Assembly: GCA_964614525.1 (NCBI GenBank)
Contig: CAZTPA010000003.1
Coordinates: 1 to 64,000 of the forward strand
Direction: 5' to 3'
Length of the DNA stretch: 64,000 nt
Source of the DNA: PWND01 sp964614525
Lineage (GTDB): Bacteria > Bacteroidota > Bacteroidia > Bacteroidales > UBA7960
The notes under the pieces were generated by a model. The model worked only from the letters and a program-made list of their open reading frames with translations, was not told the origin of the DNA and made no database searches. The first letter of the stretch is position 1. Each line of letters begins with the position of its first letter. Below, in pieces: positions 52,258-61,713 of this stretch. The position numbers and the translations under genes are program-made.

Positions 52258-55200
52258 ATGAAGTCTCCGGAAGAATCAAAACAAACATCCCAAGCTGAAG
52301 AATCTGCTAGTTCCGATAACCAAGTTTTTACATATAGCCAGGAAGAAATTCAACGAATACTTATTGAAAAGCAAGAAAGGTTTAAAGAACTTAGTGCTAT
52401 AAATAAAACTACTGCTATTCTTAAGGAAGACAAACCAATTAGCGATATGCTAACGGAAATTGTAAAGATTTTACCACCGGCTTTTCAATATGATGAATAT
52501 ACCGTTTCTAAAATTAAATATGGAAAAGAGGAATTTGTAAGTGGCAGTGATTATAAGAAAACACCCTATGTTCTAAAAAAGAGTTTTGAAACTATTGACG
52601 GAAAAGAAGGAGTTATTGAGGTAAATTATCTTAAAAAATTCCCTGAGGCGGATGAAGGCCCTTTTATCATTGAAGAAAGGCATTTGATTAATAATTTATC
52701 CAGCATAATATCAGGACATTTAAATACGATAATAGGAAAAGATTTATTGAAAAAATCTGCACAAAAGGAGGAAGAAGAATCTGAAGATGAACGACACAGA
52801 ATCTCTCACTCTGCAATGAGCAGGCAATTGCTTCAAAAGTTTTTAAAAAAACATAACTCAGATCGTGATATTTATCATGATTTAATGCAGTTTAAAGTGC
52901 GTGAAATTTTACTTGTTGCAAATTTGTATGATGCTTTCATTATTGAGCAGGAAGGAAAATTTTTCGAACAAGTGACAGGCGAATATTATCAGCTTAACTT
53001 ATCCTCAGCACCTAGAATTACAGGAGTTTCTACTCCTGAAGAAGCTCTCGAAAAGTTGCAGGAAAAGTATTTTGATCTGGTTATTGTTATGATGGGAATT
53101 GATAAATCCACACCTATACAATTGAGCAGAATTATAAAGCAAATATATCATAGTCTTCCGGTATTTCTTTTGCTGAATAATAATAGTGATATAGCACTTT
53201 TCGAAGATGGAAGTAAAAATATTACATCCATAGACAAAATATTTGTCTGGAATGGTGATTCAAATGTGTTTCTTGCAATGGTGAAATACCTGGAAGATAA
53301 AGCTAATGTTAAAAATGATATTGCAATAGGTTTAGTGAGAGTTATCCTATTAGTTGAAGATTCTGCAAAATATTATTCCAGATATTTGCCTGTGCTTTAT
53401 AGTATTGTTATTGAACAAACACGTCAATTAATCGAAGAGGTAAATACTGACGAGCTTTACAAGCTTCTAAAAATGAGAGCTAGGCCTAAAATTATTCTGG
53501 CTTCGACCTTCGAAGAGGCTGTTAGTATGTTTAATGAATATAAAGACAATCTTCTTTGCCTGATATCTGATGTGAAATTTGAAAAAGACGGGAAGTTGGA
53601 TGATGAAGCAGGTTTGGCGCTTTTAAGTTATGCTAAGACGGTTATTCCCGATTTGCCGGCTGTTTTGCAATCATCAGACACGGAAAATTCTCAAAAAGCT
53701 TATGAACTTAGAACAACATTCATCAATAAGAATTCAGATACTCTTAAACAAGACCTAAGAAGTTTTATTAATTATTTTCTGGGATTTGGAAATTTTGTTT
53801 ATAAAGATGAATCAGGCAGAAAGGATATCGCTGTGGCCAGATCAATGAACGAATTTCAAAAGCATTTAAAAACAATACCTGAGCCATCTTTAATTTATCA
53901 TGCTAAAAAGAATCATTTTTCACATTGGCTTATGGCTCGCGGAGAAATTCAAATTGCCAAAAAAATTAAGCCCTTGAGAGTTGATGACTTTAAAAGCCCG
54001 GGAACATTGCGCAATTTTCTTATCGATATGGTTGAGCAATGTATTCATGATAAGAAAAAGGGGAAAGTTGTCAACTTTGAAGAATCTGCATTACTTGATG
54101 AATCAAATATTGTGAGGCTGGCTCCCGGCTCTCTTGGGGGTAAAGGTCGTGGATTAGCTTTTATTAATATGCTGATTAATAATTTCGACTTTAATGAACT
54201 TGTTCCCGATATGAAAATTACCTCTCCAAGAACATCTATTATTGGTACTGAGGAATTTGAAAATTTTATTCATAACAATAATATTTATGATAAAGTTTAT
54301 GTAGAAACAGATTATAATAAGGTTAAGGATTTATTTTTAAAAGGAAAACTTTCTGATGGCCTTATTAAAAAACTAAGAAGTTATCTCGAAAATATAAATA
54401 ATCCACTTGCTATAAGATCATCAAGTTTGTTCGAAGATTCTTTGATGCAGCCCTTTGCCGGTATTTTTGATACCTTTTTGCTACCCAATAATCATCCCGA
54501 TATTGAGGTTAGATTGCAACAAATGATGAATGCAATTAAAATGGTTTTTGCTTCAATATTTTCGCCCACTGCCAGAGCTTATTTCAATGCCGTTAATTAC
54601 AAAATTGAGGAAGAAAAAATGGCTATTGCAATCCAGGAAGTTGTGGGTAATCAATATGAAAATTATTTTTATCCACATATTAGCGGAGTGGCGCAGTCTT
54701 ATAATTTTTATCCTTTTTCTTATATGAAACCCGAAGAGGGTTTTGGTGTAGTGGCTGTCGGATTGGGTAAATATGTTGTAGAGGGTGAAAAAACATATAG
54801 ATTCTCACCGGTACACCCGCAACTCGAAATGTATACTCCCAAAGAATTATTTAAAAATTCACAAGTCCATTTTTATGCTATTGATCTTGATAAAAAGGAT
54901 CTTAATATTCTTGAAGGAGAAGATGCCGGACTTATTAAACTGGAAATTGATAAAGCAGAGCAACATGGAACTTTAAAGCATTGTGCCAGCGTATATGATA
55001 TCTCCAACGAAAGAATTATTCCCGGAATTACAGAGTCCGGTCCAAGAATATTAAACTTTGCCAATATTCTTAAGTATGATTATGTCCCACTGGCAAAGTC
55101 TATAGAAGTTATTATTGATATTGTTTCTGAAGCCATGGGAACTCCTATAGAAATTGAATTTGCCATTGATCTTACTAAGAACGAAGAAGGGCAGGCTTCT

Positions 55201-55821
55201 TTTTATTTGCTTCAGATAAAACCTCTTATTAAGAATATTATGGATACCGAAATATCAATAGACAAGATTGATAATGAACGACTTCTGTTATATTCTGAAA
55301 ATGGAATGGGAAATGGAAGAATTACGGGTATTTATGATGTAGTTTATGTTGATGTGGAATCTTTCGATAATCTCAAAACCGAAAAAATGCGTGATGAAAT
55401 TGCTGAACTTAATGATATATTAGGAAAGGAAAAACGCAAATATATTCTTGTTGGTCCGGGAAGATGGGGTACAAGAGATAAGTTTATCGGGATTCCCGTG
55501 GCCTGGTCGCAAATTTCAAATGCAAAAATTATAGTAGAAATCAGCCTGGAAGATTTTCCGCTAGATGCCTCTTTGGGTTCGCATTTCTTCCATAATGTTA
55601 TTTCAATGAATGTTGGATATTTTTCCGTAAAACATAATGATTTGATAGATTTTATTAATTGGGATAAACTCAAAGAATGCGAGGTGATCAATAAAACAGA
55701 ACATTTTAGACATGTCAGATTTGAAGAGTCTCTCGAAATTATTATGGATGGAAAAAGTAAAGCATCTTTAGTATATTTTGGAGAAAAAAATGACAACAAA
55801 TCGGATGATGAAAAAAATTAG
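52258..55821 (+). CDS. GAF-REC-REC-PEP synthase-type ATP-grasp fusion protein
   Basis: A 1187-residue soluble protein. In order: GAF-like sensor domain (about 35-160); acidic linker; degenerate receiver domain 1 (about 213-350), with no acidic pair (REILLVANLYDAF) and Met in place of the phosphorylated Asp (DLVIVMMGID); receiver domain 2 (about 360-500), with ILLVEDS (E367, D368), LISDV (D438), VLQSS and INKNS (K491), so apparently competent, and a long insertion after its first helix; helical linker; PPDK/PEP-synthase N-terminal ATP-grasp domain (about 620-990; SLGGKGRGLAF, IRSSSLFEDS, FAGIFDTF, AIQEVVG, VGLGKYVVEGE, LLQIKPL). A unique C-terminal module follows (about 1000-1187; GPGRWG at 1066-1071, GSHFF at 1107-1111). 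The Arg of the LQxRP motif is Lys (K988). No PEP-binding TIM barrel. Co-transcribed with a paralogue 49 bases downstream. Biochemical role not known. Confidence 0.8.
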   Translation: MKSPEESKQTSQAEESASSDNQVFTYSQEEIQRILIEKQERFKELSAINKTTAILKEDKPISDMLTEIVKILPPAFQYDEYTVSKIKYGKEEFVSGSDYKKTPYVLKKSFETIDGKEGVIEVNYLKKFPEADEGPFIIEERHLINNLSSIISGHLNTIIGKDLLKKSAQKEEEESEDERHRISHSAMSRQLLQKFLKKHNSDRDIYHDLMQFKVREILLVANLYDAFIIEQEGKFFEQVTGEYYQLNLSSAPRITGVSTPEEALEKLQEKYFDLVIVMMGIDKSTPIQLSRIIKQIYHSLPVFLLLNNNSDIALFEDGSKNITSIDKIFVWNGDSNVFLAMVKYLEDKANVKNDIAIGLVRVILLVEDSAKYYSRYLPVLYSIVIEQTRQLIEEVNTDELYKLLKMRARPKIILASTFEEAVSMFNEYKDNLLCLISDVKFEKDGKLDDEAGLALLSYAKTVIPDLPAVLQSSDTENSQKAYELRTTFINKNSDTLKQDLRSFINYFLGFGNFVYKDESGRKDIAVARSMNEFQKHLKTIPEPSLIYHAKKNHFSHWLMARGEIQIAKKIKPLRVDDFKSPGTLRNFLIDMVEQCIHDKKKGKVVNFEESALLDESNIVRLAPGSLGGKGRGLAFINMLINNFDFNELVPDMKITSPRTSIIGTEEFENFIHNNNIYDKVYVETDYNKVKDLFLKGKLSDGLIKKLRSYLENINNPLAIRSSSLFEDSLMQPFAGIFDTFLLPNNHPDIEVRLQQMMNAIKMVFASIFSPTARAYFNAVNYKIEEEKMAIAIQEVVGNQYENYFYPHISGVAQSYNFYPFSYMKPEEGFGVVAVGLGKYVVEGEKTYRFSPVHPQLEMYTPKELFKNSQVHFYAIDLDKKDLNILEGEDAGLIKLEIDKAEQHGTLKHCASVYDISNERIIPGITESGPRILNFANILKYDYVPLAKSIEVIIDIVSEAMGTPIEIEFAIDLTKNEEGQASFYLLQIKPLIKNIMDTEISIDKIDNERLLLYSENGMGNGRITGIYDVVYVDVESFDNLKTEKMRDEIAELNDILGKEKRKYILVGPGRWGTRDKFIGIPVAWSQISNAKIIVEISLEDFPLDASLGSHFFHNVISMNVGYFSVKHNDLIDFINWDKLKECEVINKTEHFRHVRFEESLEIIMDGKSKASLVYFGEKNDNKSDDEKN

Positions 55822-55870
55822 TGAAAAATAAATAAACAGCCGGAAAGCTGAAGAAAAAAGTTTATTAATA

Positions 55871-58864
55871 ATGTACAATAATATCAAAAAATCAAATTTG
55901 AAACCAAAATACGACACTCAATTTTCTACCGAGAGATACGATTTTAAGGAAATAGATCATGAAGCCTTAATGCAGGAGCGTATTATTAATGTGCTATTGA
56001 TTTGCAGTAGCTATGATGCTTTTATGCTGGAGGAAGACGGCAGAATTAATGAAAAAATATTCCTGGAATATACTTCTAAAAATTTAAGATATCCTCCGCA
56101 ATTTACTCAGGCAAGTTCTTCAGAAATGGCTTTTGATCTATTAGAAAAGAAAAATTATGACCTGGTTATCACAATGCTTAATGTGGGAGATGTTGATGTA
56201 TTTGAAATGGCTAAAAGAGTCAAAAAGAGATATCCGAAAATTCCTATTGTTGTTCTCACACATTTTTCCAGAGAGGTTTCCCAAAAGCTTGCTAATGAAG
56301 ATCTAAGCTCCATTGATCATGTGTTCTCATGGCTCGGAAATACCGGATTATTGCTGGCTATTATAAAGCTTATTGAAGATAAAATGAATGCTGATTATGA
56401 TATCCTTGAACTTGGTGTTCAGGCGATATTGCTGGTTGAGGATTCTGTTAGATACTATTCTTCATATTTACCTACCATTTACCAGGTGTTATTTGAGCAG
56501 ACAAATGAATTGATGACAGAGGGACTTAATGAACACAGGAAAACCCTGAGAATGAGAGCAAGACCAAAAATATTACTTGCAAAAAATTATGAAGATGCTT
56601 TATATCTTTATGAGAAATACAAAAAAAATCTTTTAGGAGTTATCTCTGATATTGGTTATCCGAGTAAAGGTAAAAGAGATAAAAAGGCAGGTATAAAACT
56701 GGCCAAAAAAGTTTTAAAGGAGTCTCCTCACTTACCGGTTATTCTTCAATCTTCATCAGATTTATCCGATGAGTCGGTTAGACAGATGGGTGCAGCGTTC
56801 TTAAATAAGTACTCAAAATCACTATTGACGGAACTTAAGAATTACATCAAAAACAATTATGGTTTTGGTGATTTTGTTTTTAAAAACCCTGAAACTAAGG
56901 CTGAAATTGACAGAGCAAATAATTTGCATTCCTTGCAAGTAAAATTGGCAAATATTCCGCACGATTCTCTTGAATATCATGTGTCTAATAATCATTTTTC
57001 CAGATGGCTTAAAGCGAGAGCACTCTTTGCAATTGCCAATATTTTTGCGGAAAAAAGTACAGATGATTTTAATAATCTTGAAGAAATTAGAAGTTATCTT
57101 ATTGATACTATTGCAAATTACAGAAAAAAGAAAGGTCTGGGAATTATTGCAAGTCACCTTGATGAGTATGCAATTTTCACAAGGCTTGGTGATGGCCAGC
57201 TTGGGGGAAAAGCAAGAGGTTTAGCATTTATTGATGCAATGATTAATAAAAATAAATTAATGTACAATTGGGAAAATATTATTGTTACCATTCCGCGTAC
57301 AGCTGTGCTCACAACAGATATTTTTACTGAATTCATGGAAGAAAATAATCTTTATGAATTTGCTCTTTCAAACGACTCTGATGAAGAAATTGTTGAACGC
57401 TTTGCCAGTGCAAATAGCCCGTTTTTAATGCATAAATATATAAATCAGATTATTGATAGTTTTAATAAACCTCTTGCAGTTAGATCCTCAAGCTTATTAG
57501 AAGATAGCCATTACCAGCCATTTGCCGGAGTTTACTCGACCTATATGATAGCGAATAATAGTGAGGATAGGAATATTAGATTAAAACAGCTGGAACAAAC
57601 AGTTAAATGTGTGTATGCTTCAGTCTTTTTTAAAGAATCAAAAGCATATATTAATGCCACATCAAATGTTATTGATGAAGAAAAAATGGCTGTAATTATT
57701 CAGGAAATATCCGGAAATTCTTATGGAGATAAGTTTTATCCCGCCATATCAGGTGTTGCAAGGTCAATTAATTTTTATAATATTAAACCTGAAAAATATG
57801 AAGATGGAATTGCGAATATTGCTTTCGGTTTAGGTAAAACTGTTGTTGAAGGTGGTGTTACTTTGCGATTTTGTCCAAAATATCCGCAAAAAGCATTACA
57901 GCTGTCAAATCTTGAATTAGCACTTACAAATAGTCAAAAGGAATTTATTGCTTTGTATCTGGATTCTAATAAATTTTACCCTTCAGTAGATGAATCTGTT
58001 AATCTTTTCAAAGGCAGAATTAAAGATGCAGAGAATGACAAAGCTTTAAAATATGTTGCCTCTACTTTCGATTATGAAGACCAGATTATCAGGGAAGGTA
58101 TTTATGAAAATGGGAAAAAAATTATCACCTTCGCCAATATCTTAAAGTATAATTCTTTCCCCTTGGCTAATATACTCACTAATCTACTGGAGATTGGAAA
58201 GCATGATATGAATAGTCAGGTTGAAATTGAGTTTGCTGTTAATCTTGATGTGCCCGAAAATGAACCTCAAACTTTCTCTTTTCTGCAAATACGTCCTATC
58301 GTTGAAACACAGGAGAAGAATGTTGTTAATGTTGATATAGATAATCTTGAGGATAGCATTATTTCCTGCCATGAAGCATTGGGAAATGGAATTATAGATG
58401 ATATTTATGATTTTGTGTATGTGAAACCGGAGGCTTTTAAACCCTCAGAAACAAAAACTATCGCTAATATAATTGATAGACTTAATTCTCAATTTATTAG
58501 TGAAAATAGAAACTATATTCTTGTTGGTCCCGGAAGATGGGGCTCAAGTGACCCCTGGTTAGGAATCCCGGTTAAATGGTCTAATATCTCTGCCGCCAGG
58601 CTTATAGTAGAATCCAGTTTAAAAAACTTTAGGATTGACCCAAGCCAGGGTACACATTTTTTTCAAAATCTTACTTCTTTTCATGTTGGTTATTTTTCAA
58701 TTAATCCTCATTTGAATGACGGACATTATGATGTCGAATTCCTTAATAAAATGGAAGCTAAGTACGAAGATGAGTATGTAAGACATGTGAAATTTTCCAA
58801 ACCTTTGATTGTAAAAATTGATGGAAGAAAAAAAATTGGCGTTGTTTCTAAGCCCCAAAAATAA
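55871..58864 (+). CDS. REC-REC-PEP synthase-type ATP-grasp fusion protein (paralogue)
   Basis: A 997-residue paralogue of the preceding protein without the N-terminal GAF-like domain. Receiver 1 (about 37-170) is degenerate (NVLLICSSYDAF, DLVITMLNVGD). Receiver 2 (about 183-325) keeps E190-D191, D260 (GVISDIGYP), S294 and K313, with the same roughly 40-residue insertion after helix 1. The ATP-grasp domain (about 435-812) contains GQLGGKARGLAF, VRSSSLLEDSHYQPFAGVYS, VIIQEISG, AFGLGKTVVEGG and SFLQIRPI; here the catalytic-type Arg is kept (R808). C-terminal module about 815-997 with ILVGPGRWGSSDPWLGIPV and QGTHFFQNL (H929). It lacks the normal phosphohistidine domain motif and the PEP barrel. 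Followed after 116 bases by the second gdhA. Confidence 0.8.
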   Translation: MYNNIKKSNLKPKYDTQFSTERYDFKEIDHEALMQERIINVLLICSSYDAFMLEEDGRINEKIFLEYTSKNLRYPPQFTQASSSEMAFDLLEKKNYDLVITMLNVGDVDVFEMAKRVKKRYPKIPIVVLTHFSREVSQKLANEDLSSIDHVFSWLGNTGLLLAIIKLIEDKMNADYDILELGVQAILLVEDSVRYYSSYLPTIYQVLFEQTNELMTEGLNEHRKTLRMRARPKILLAKNYEDALYLYEKYKKNLLGVISDIGYPSKGKRDKKAGIKLAKKVLKESPHLPVILQSSSDLSDESVRQMGAAFLNKYSKSLLTELKNYIKNNYGFGDFVFKNPETKAEIDRANNLHSLQVKLANIPHDSLEYHVSNNHFSRWLKARALFAIANIFAEKSTDDFNNLEEIRSYLIDTIANYRKKKGLGIIASHLDEYAIFTRLGDGQLGGKARGLAFIDAMINKNKLMYNWENIIVTIPRTAVLTTDIFTEFMEENNLYEFALSNDSDEEIVERFASANSPFLMHKYINQIIDSFNKPLAVRSSSLLEDSHYQPFAGVYSTYMIANNSEDRNIRLKQLEQTVKCVYASVFFKESKAYINATSNVIDEEKMAVIIQEISGNSYGDKFYPAISGVARSINFYNIKPEKYEDGIANIAFGLGKTVVEGGVTLRFCPKYPQKALQLSNLELALTNSQKEFIALYLDSNKFYPSVDESVNLFKGRIKDAENDKALKYVASTFDYEDQIIREGIYENGKKIITFANILKYNSFPLANILTNLLEIGKHDMNSQVEIEFAVNLDVPENEPQTFSFLQIRPIVETQEKNVVNVDIDNLEDSIISCHEALGNGIIDDIYDFVYVKPEAFKPSETKTIANIIDRLNSQFISENRNYILVGPGRWGSSDPWLGIPVKWSNISAARLIVESSLKNFRIDPSQGTHFFQNLTSFHVGYFSINPHLNDGHYDVEFLNKMEAKYEDEYVRHVKFSKPLIVKIDGRKKIGVVSKPQK

Positions 58865-58980
58865 TTTGATAAAAAGATTTTTTTTAATTGAAAAATAACT
58901 ATAATTTCGCCCTGTAAATTACAAATTGTTAATAAATTAACAAATCACCCTTTTTTACAAACAAATAAATTTTACGCATT

Positions 58981-60318
58981 ATGAATTTAGATAAAATATT
59001 ATCAGATCTGGAGAACAGAAATCCGGGACAAAATGAGTTTTTACAAGCAGTAAAGGAAGTTTTAGAAACTATTGAAGACGTAGTTAAAGAAAATCCCAAA
59101 TATGAAGCTGCAAATATTATTGAAAGAATTGTTGAACCCGACAGAGTAATCAAGTTTAAAGTTCAGTGGGTTGATGACAAAGGTCAGGTAAATGTTAACA
59201 GAGGTTACAGAGTTCAGTTCAATAATGCTATCGGGCCATACAAAGGTGGACTTAGATTTCACCCTAGTGTAACTGAAGGCGGACTTAAATTCTTAGGATT
59301 TGAGCAAATATTTAAAAATAGTCTTACTACACTTCCTATGGGCGGTGGTAAAGGTGGTAGTGATTTTGACCCTAAAGGAAAATCACAAGCTGAAATTATG
59401 CGCTTCTGCCAGGCTTTTATGGCAGAGCTTTACAAATATGTAGGTCCCGATACAGACATCCCTGCCGGTGATATCGGAGTTGGTGGTCGCGAAATTGGTT
59501 ATATGTTTGGAATGTATAAGAAACTTCTTGGTCAGCATCACGGTGTATTTACAGGTAAAGGCAGAAATTGGGGAGGAAGCTTAATCCGTCCTGAAGCTAC
59601 TGGCTTTGGTAATGTTTATTTCGCTGAAGAAATGCTGAAAACCCGCGGTGAATCAATGAAAGGAAAAATAGTTGCTGTTTCTGGTTTTGGTAATGTATCA
59701 TGGGGATCTATTATTAAAGCTACACAACTTGGTGCAAGAGTTGTAACTATTAGCGGCCCTGACGGATATGTTTATGATCCTGATGGTATTTCAGGTGAAA
59801 AAATTGACTATCTGCTGGAACTGAGAGCTTCTAACCAGGATATAGTTAAACCTTATACTTATGAGTTTCCTAATGCACAATTCTTTGAAGGAAAACGTCC
59901 ATGGGAAGTTAAATGTGATGTTGCTTTACCTTGTGCTATTCAAAATGAACTTAACCTTGAGGATGCTAAAAATCTTGTTAATAATGGCGTAATGTGCGTA
60001 TCCGAAGGTGCTAATATGCCTTGTACTCCTGAAGCTATGGAGCATTTTCTTAAAAATAAAATTTTATACGGCCCGGGAAAAGCTGCTAATGCCGGTGGTG
60101 TTGCTACTTCAGGTCTTGAGCAAACACAAAATGCAATGAAACTTAACTGGGAAGCGGATGAAGTGGAAACTAAACTTCATAATATTATGAAAAATATTCA
60201 CGAAGCTTGTGCCAAGTATGGAAAAGAAGAAGATGGTTTCATTAATTATGTTAAAGGTGCTAATGTTGCTGGTTTTATTAAAGTTGCCGATTCTATGATT
60301 GATCAGGGTGTTATATAA
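58981..60318 (+). CDS. gdhA: Glutamate dehydrogenase (copy 2, Bacteroides-type)
   Basis: A 445-residue enzyme paralogous to the 50616-51956 product along its whole length. GPYKGGLRFHPSVTEGGLKF, LPMGGGKGGSDFDPKG, IPAGDIGVGGREIGYMFGMY and GPGKAANAGGVATSGLEQTQ are intact. The cofactor loop differs: VSGFGNVSWG and TISGPDGYVYD replace VSGSGNVAQY and TLSDSSGYIYD, so coenzyme preference (NADPH, NADH or both) may differ from copy 1. It lies downstream of the receiver/ATP-grasp pair on the same strand with its own 116-base leader and a strong terminator. Confidence 0.95.
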   Translation: MNLDKILSDLENRNPGQNEFLQAVKEVLETIEDVVKENPKYEAANIIERIVEPDRVIKFKVQWVDDKGQVNVNRGYRVQFNNAIGPYKGGLRFHPSVTEGGLKFLGFEQIFKNSLTTLPMGGGKGGSDFDPKGKSQAEIMRFCQAFMAELYKYVGPDTDIPAGDIGVGGREIGYMFGMYKKLLGQHHGVFTGKGRNWGGSLIRPEATGFGNVYFAEEMLKTRGESMKGKIVAVSGFGNVSWGSIIKATQLGARVVTISGPDGYVYDPDGISGEKIDYLLELRASNQDIVKPYTYEFPNAQFFEGKRPWEVKCDVALPCAIQNELNLEDAKNLVNNGVMCVSEGANMPCTPEAMEHFLKNKILYGPGKAANAGGVATSGLEQTQNAMKLNWEADEVETKLHNIMKNIHEACAKYGKEEDGFINYVKGANVAGFIKVADSMIDQGVI

Positions 60319-60339
60319 TTGCACTTTGTTTTATATATT

Positions 60340-60379
60340 AAAAAGGGGATGTGTTTTGCATCCCCTTTTTTGTTTTTTT
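60340..60379 (+). terminator. Intrinsic terminator of gdhA copy 2
   Basis: A 12-bp perfect stem (60340-60351 with 60359-60370), 7-base loop TGTTTTG and extended T tracts. Confidence 0.95.
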
Positions 60380-60404
60380 GGAGAATGGCAGTACTTAAAA
60401 TAAT

Positions 60405-60412
60405 TATATTTG
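60405..60412 (+). promoter_or_regulatory. Bacteroidota -7 element for the phosphodiesterase gene
   Basis: TATATTTG matches TAnnTTTG, 28 bases ahead of the ATG. A TTTG at 60377-60380 lies 24 bases upstream, a little beyond the usual 19-21. Confidence 0.5.
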
Positions 60413-60439
60413 TGAAAAAATAGATTTACTAACCTTTAT

Positions 60440-61669
60440 ATGATAATTATGAAATATTTTCCTAAAGCTTCACTTATACTACTGTTTTCTGTAATAGCGA
60501 TATTCTTTTTTTCTTGCACTACGCAAGAGAAAGAGTCTTATGTTGTTATGCTTTCTATGGATGGTACTCGCTGGGATTATCCTGAAAGAGCAAATACTCC
60601 TAATCTTGATGCAATTGCCGAAAATGGAGTTAAAGCAGAATATGTAATTCCTGCTTTTCCTACCAAAACTTTTCCTAATCATTATACTATGGCAACAGGA
60701 TTGTATCCTAACAATCACGGGATTGTTGATAATAGCTTCTATTGCCCCGATCTTGAACTAAGATATTCAATCGGTAATAGGGAGGCAGTTGAAAATAAAG
60801 ATTTTTATTTTGGAGAACCTATCTGGGTTACTGCCGAAAAACAGGGTGTAACAGCTGCATCTTATTTCTGGGTTGGCTCCGAAGCTCCTGTTAAAGATAT
60901 TCAACCGACTTATTGGAAATCTTATGATCCAAGTACTTCTTTTGCAAGCAGAATAGATAGTGTTATTTACTGGCTTTCTTTGCCCGAAATTGAAAGACCC
61001 AGATTAGTTATGCTTTATTTTGACGAACCCGATGGTAAAGGACATAAGGCAGGACCGGACAGCAAAGAAATTGATGTGCTGATGAATCATCTGGACTCAC
61101 TCGTTGGAGTATTACACAAAGGCCTCAGCAAACTTCCAATTGCAGGTAATATTAATTTAATTGTTACTTCTGATCATGGTATGACTGCCGTGTCTGCCGA
61201 CAGATATGTAAATCTGCTGGATCACATTGACAGAAGTTGGATTAAATATTATCAGGGTGGAAATCCTATGTATTCATTGGAAATGGAAGAAAATATGACG
61301 GATTCAGTTTATAACATTCTAAAAGAAGTAGAACATATTAGTGTTTGGAAAAAAGACGAAATACCCGAAAGATTAAATTACGGCAGTAATAAAAGAATTA
61401 AAGATATTGTCGTTTTAGCAGATTCCAGTTGGAGCGTCGGAATAGGAGAGGCAAGAGAGGATTTCTACGCAGGAGCTCATGGCTGGGATAATGCAAATAA
61501 AGATATGCACACTATTTTTTATGCTACCGGGCCTGATTTTAAAGAAAACTATACTCAGAAAGCATTTGAACTGGTTGATCTTTATCCTTTAATTGCACGT
61601 ATTCTTAAACTAGAACCCGCAGAAGTTGACGGTAAAATTGAAAGAGTGGAAACAATGTTAAAGAAGTAA
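60440..61669 (+). CDS. Ectonucleotide pyrophosphatase/phosphodiesterase-type lipoprotein
   Basis: A 409-residue alkaline-phosphatase-superfamily enzyme exported as a lipoprotein (lipobox FFFSC, C26; a second ATG three codons in is an equally good start). Metal and catalytic residues are visible: LSMDGTRWD (D41), FPTKTFPNHYTMATG (nucleophile T77), YFDEPDGKGH (Asp, Asp, His), TSDHGM (Asp-His) and GAHGW (His). These are the six zinc ligands plus Thr of the NPP family. It hydrolyses phosphodiester or pyrophosphate bonds in nucleotides or lipids outside the cytoplasm; natural substrate unknown. Transcribed alone between the gdhA terminator and purM. Confidence 0.9.
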   Translation: MIIMKYFPKASLILLFSVIAIFFFSCTTQEKESYVVMLSMDGTRWDYPERANTPNLDAIAENGVKAEYVIPAFPTKTFPNHYTMATGLYPNNHGIVDNSFYCPDLELRYSIGNREAVENKDFYFGEPIWVTAEKQGVTAASYFWVGSEAPVKDIQPTYWKSYDPSTSFASRIDSVIYWLSLPEIERPRLVMLYFDEPDGKGHKAGPDSKEIDVLMNHLDSLVGVLHKGLSKLPIAGNINLIVTSDHGMTAVSADRYVNLLDHIDRSWIKYYQGGNPMYSLEMEENMTDSVYNILKEVEHISVWKKDEIPERLNYGSNKRIKDIVVLADSSWSVGIGEAREDFYAGAHGWDNANKDMHTIFYATGPDFKENYTQKAFELVDLYPLIARILKLEPAEVDGKIERVETMLKK

Positions 61670-61713
61670 CTTGTTAAACTGTAATTTCTCACTTTTTATA
61701 TTTTGAAATAATC

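Noticed and set aside
52894..53310. First receiver-like domain of the GAF-containing protein as a functional phosphoacceptor
   Set aside because: The acidic pair and acceptor Asp are missing (VANLYDAF, VIVMMG), so it is treated as a pseudoreceiver.
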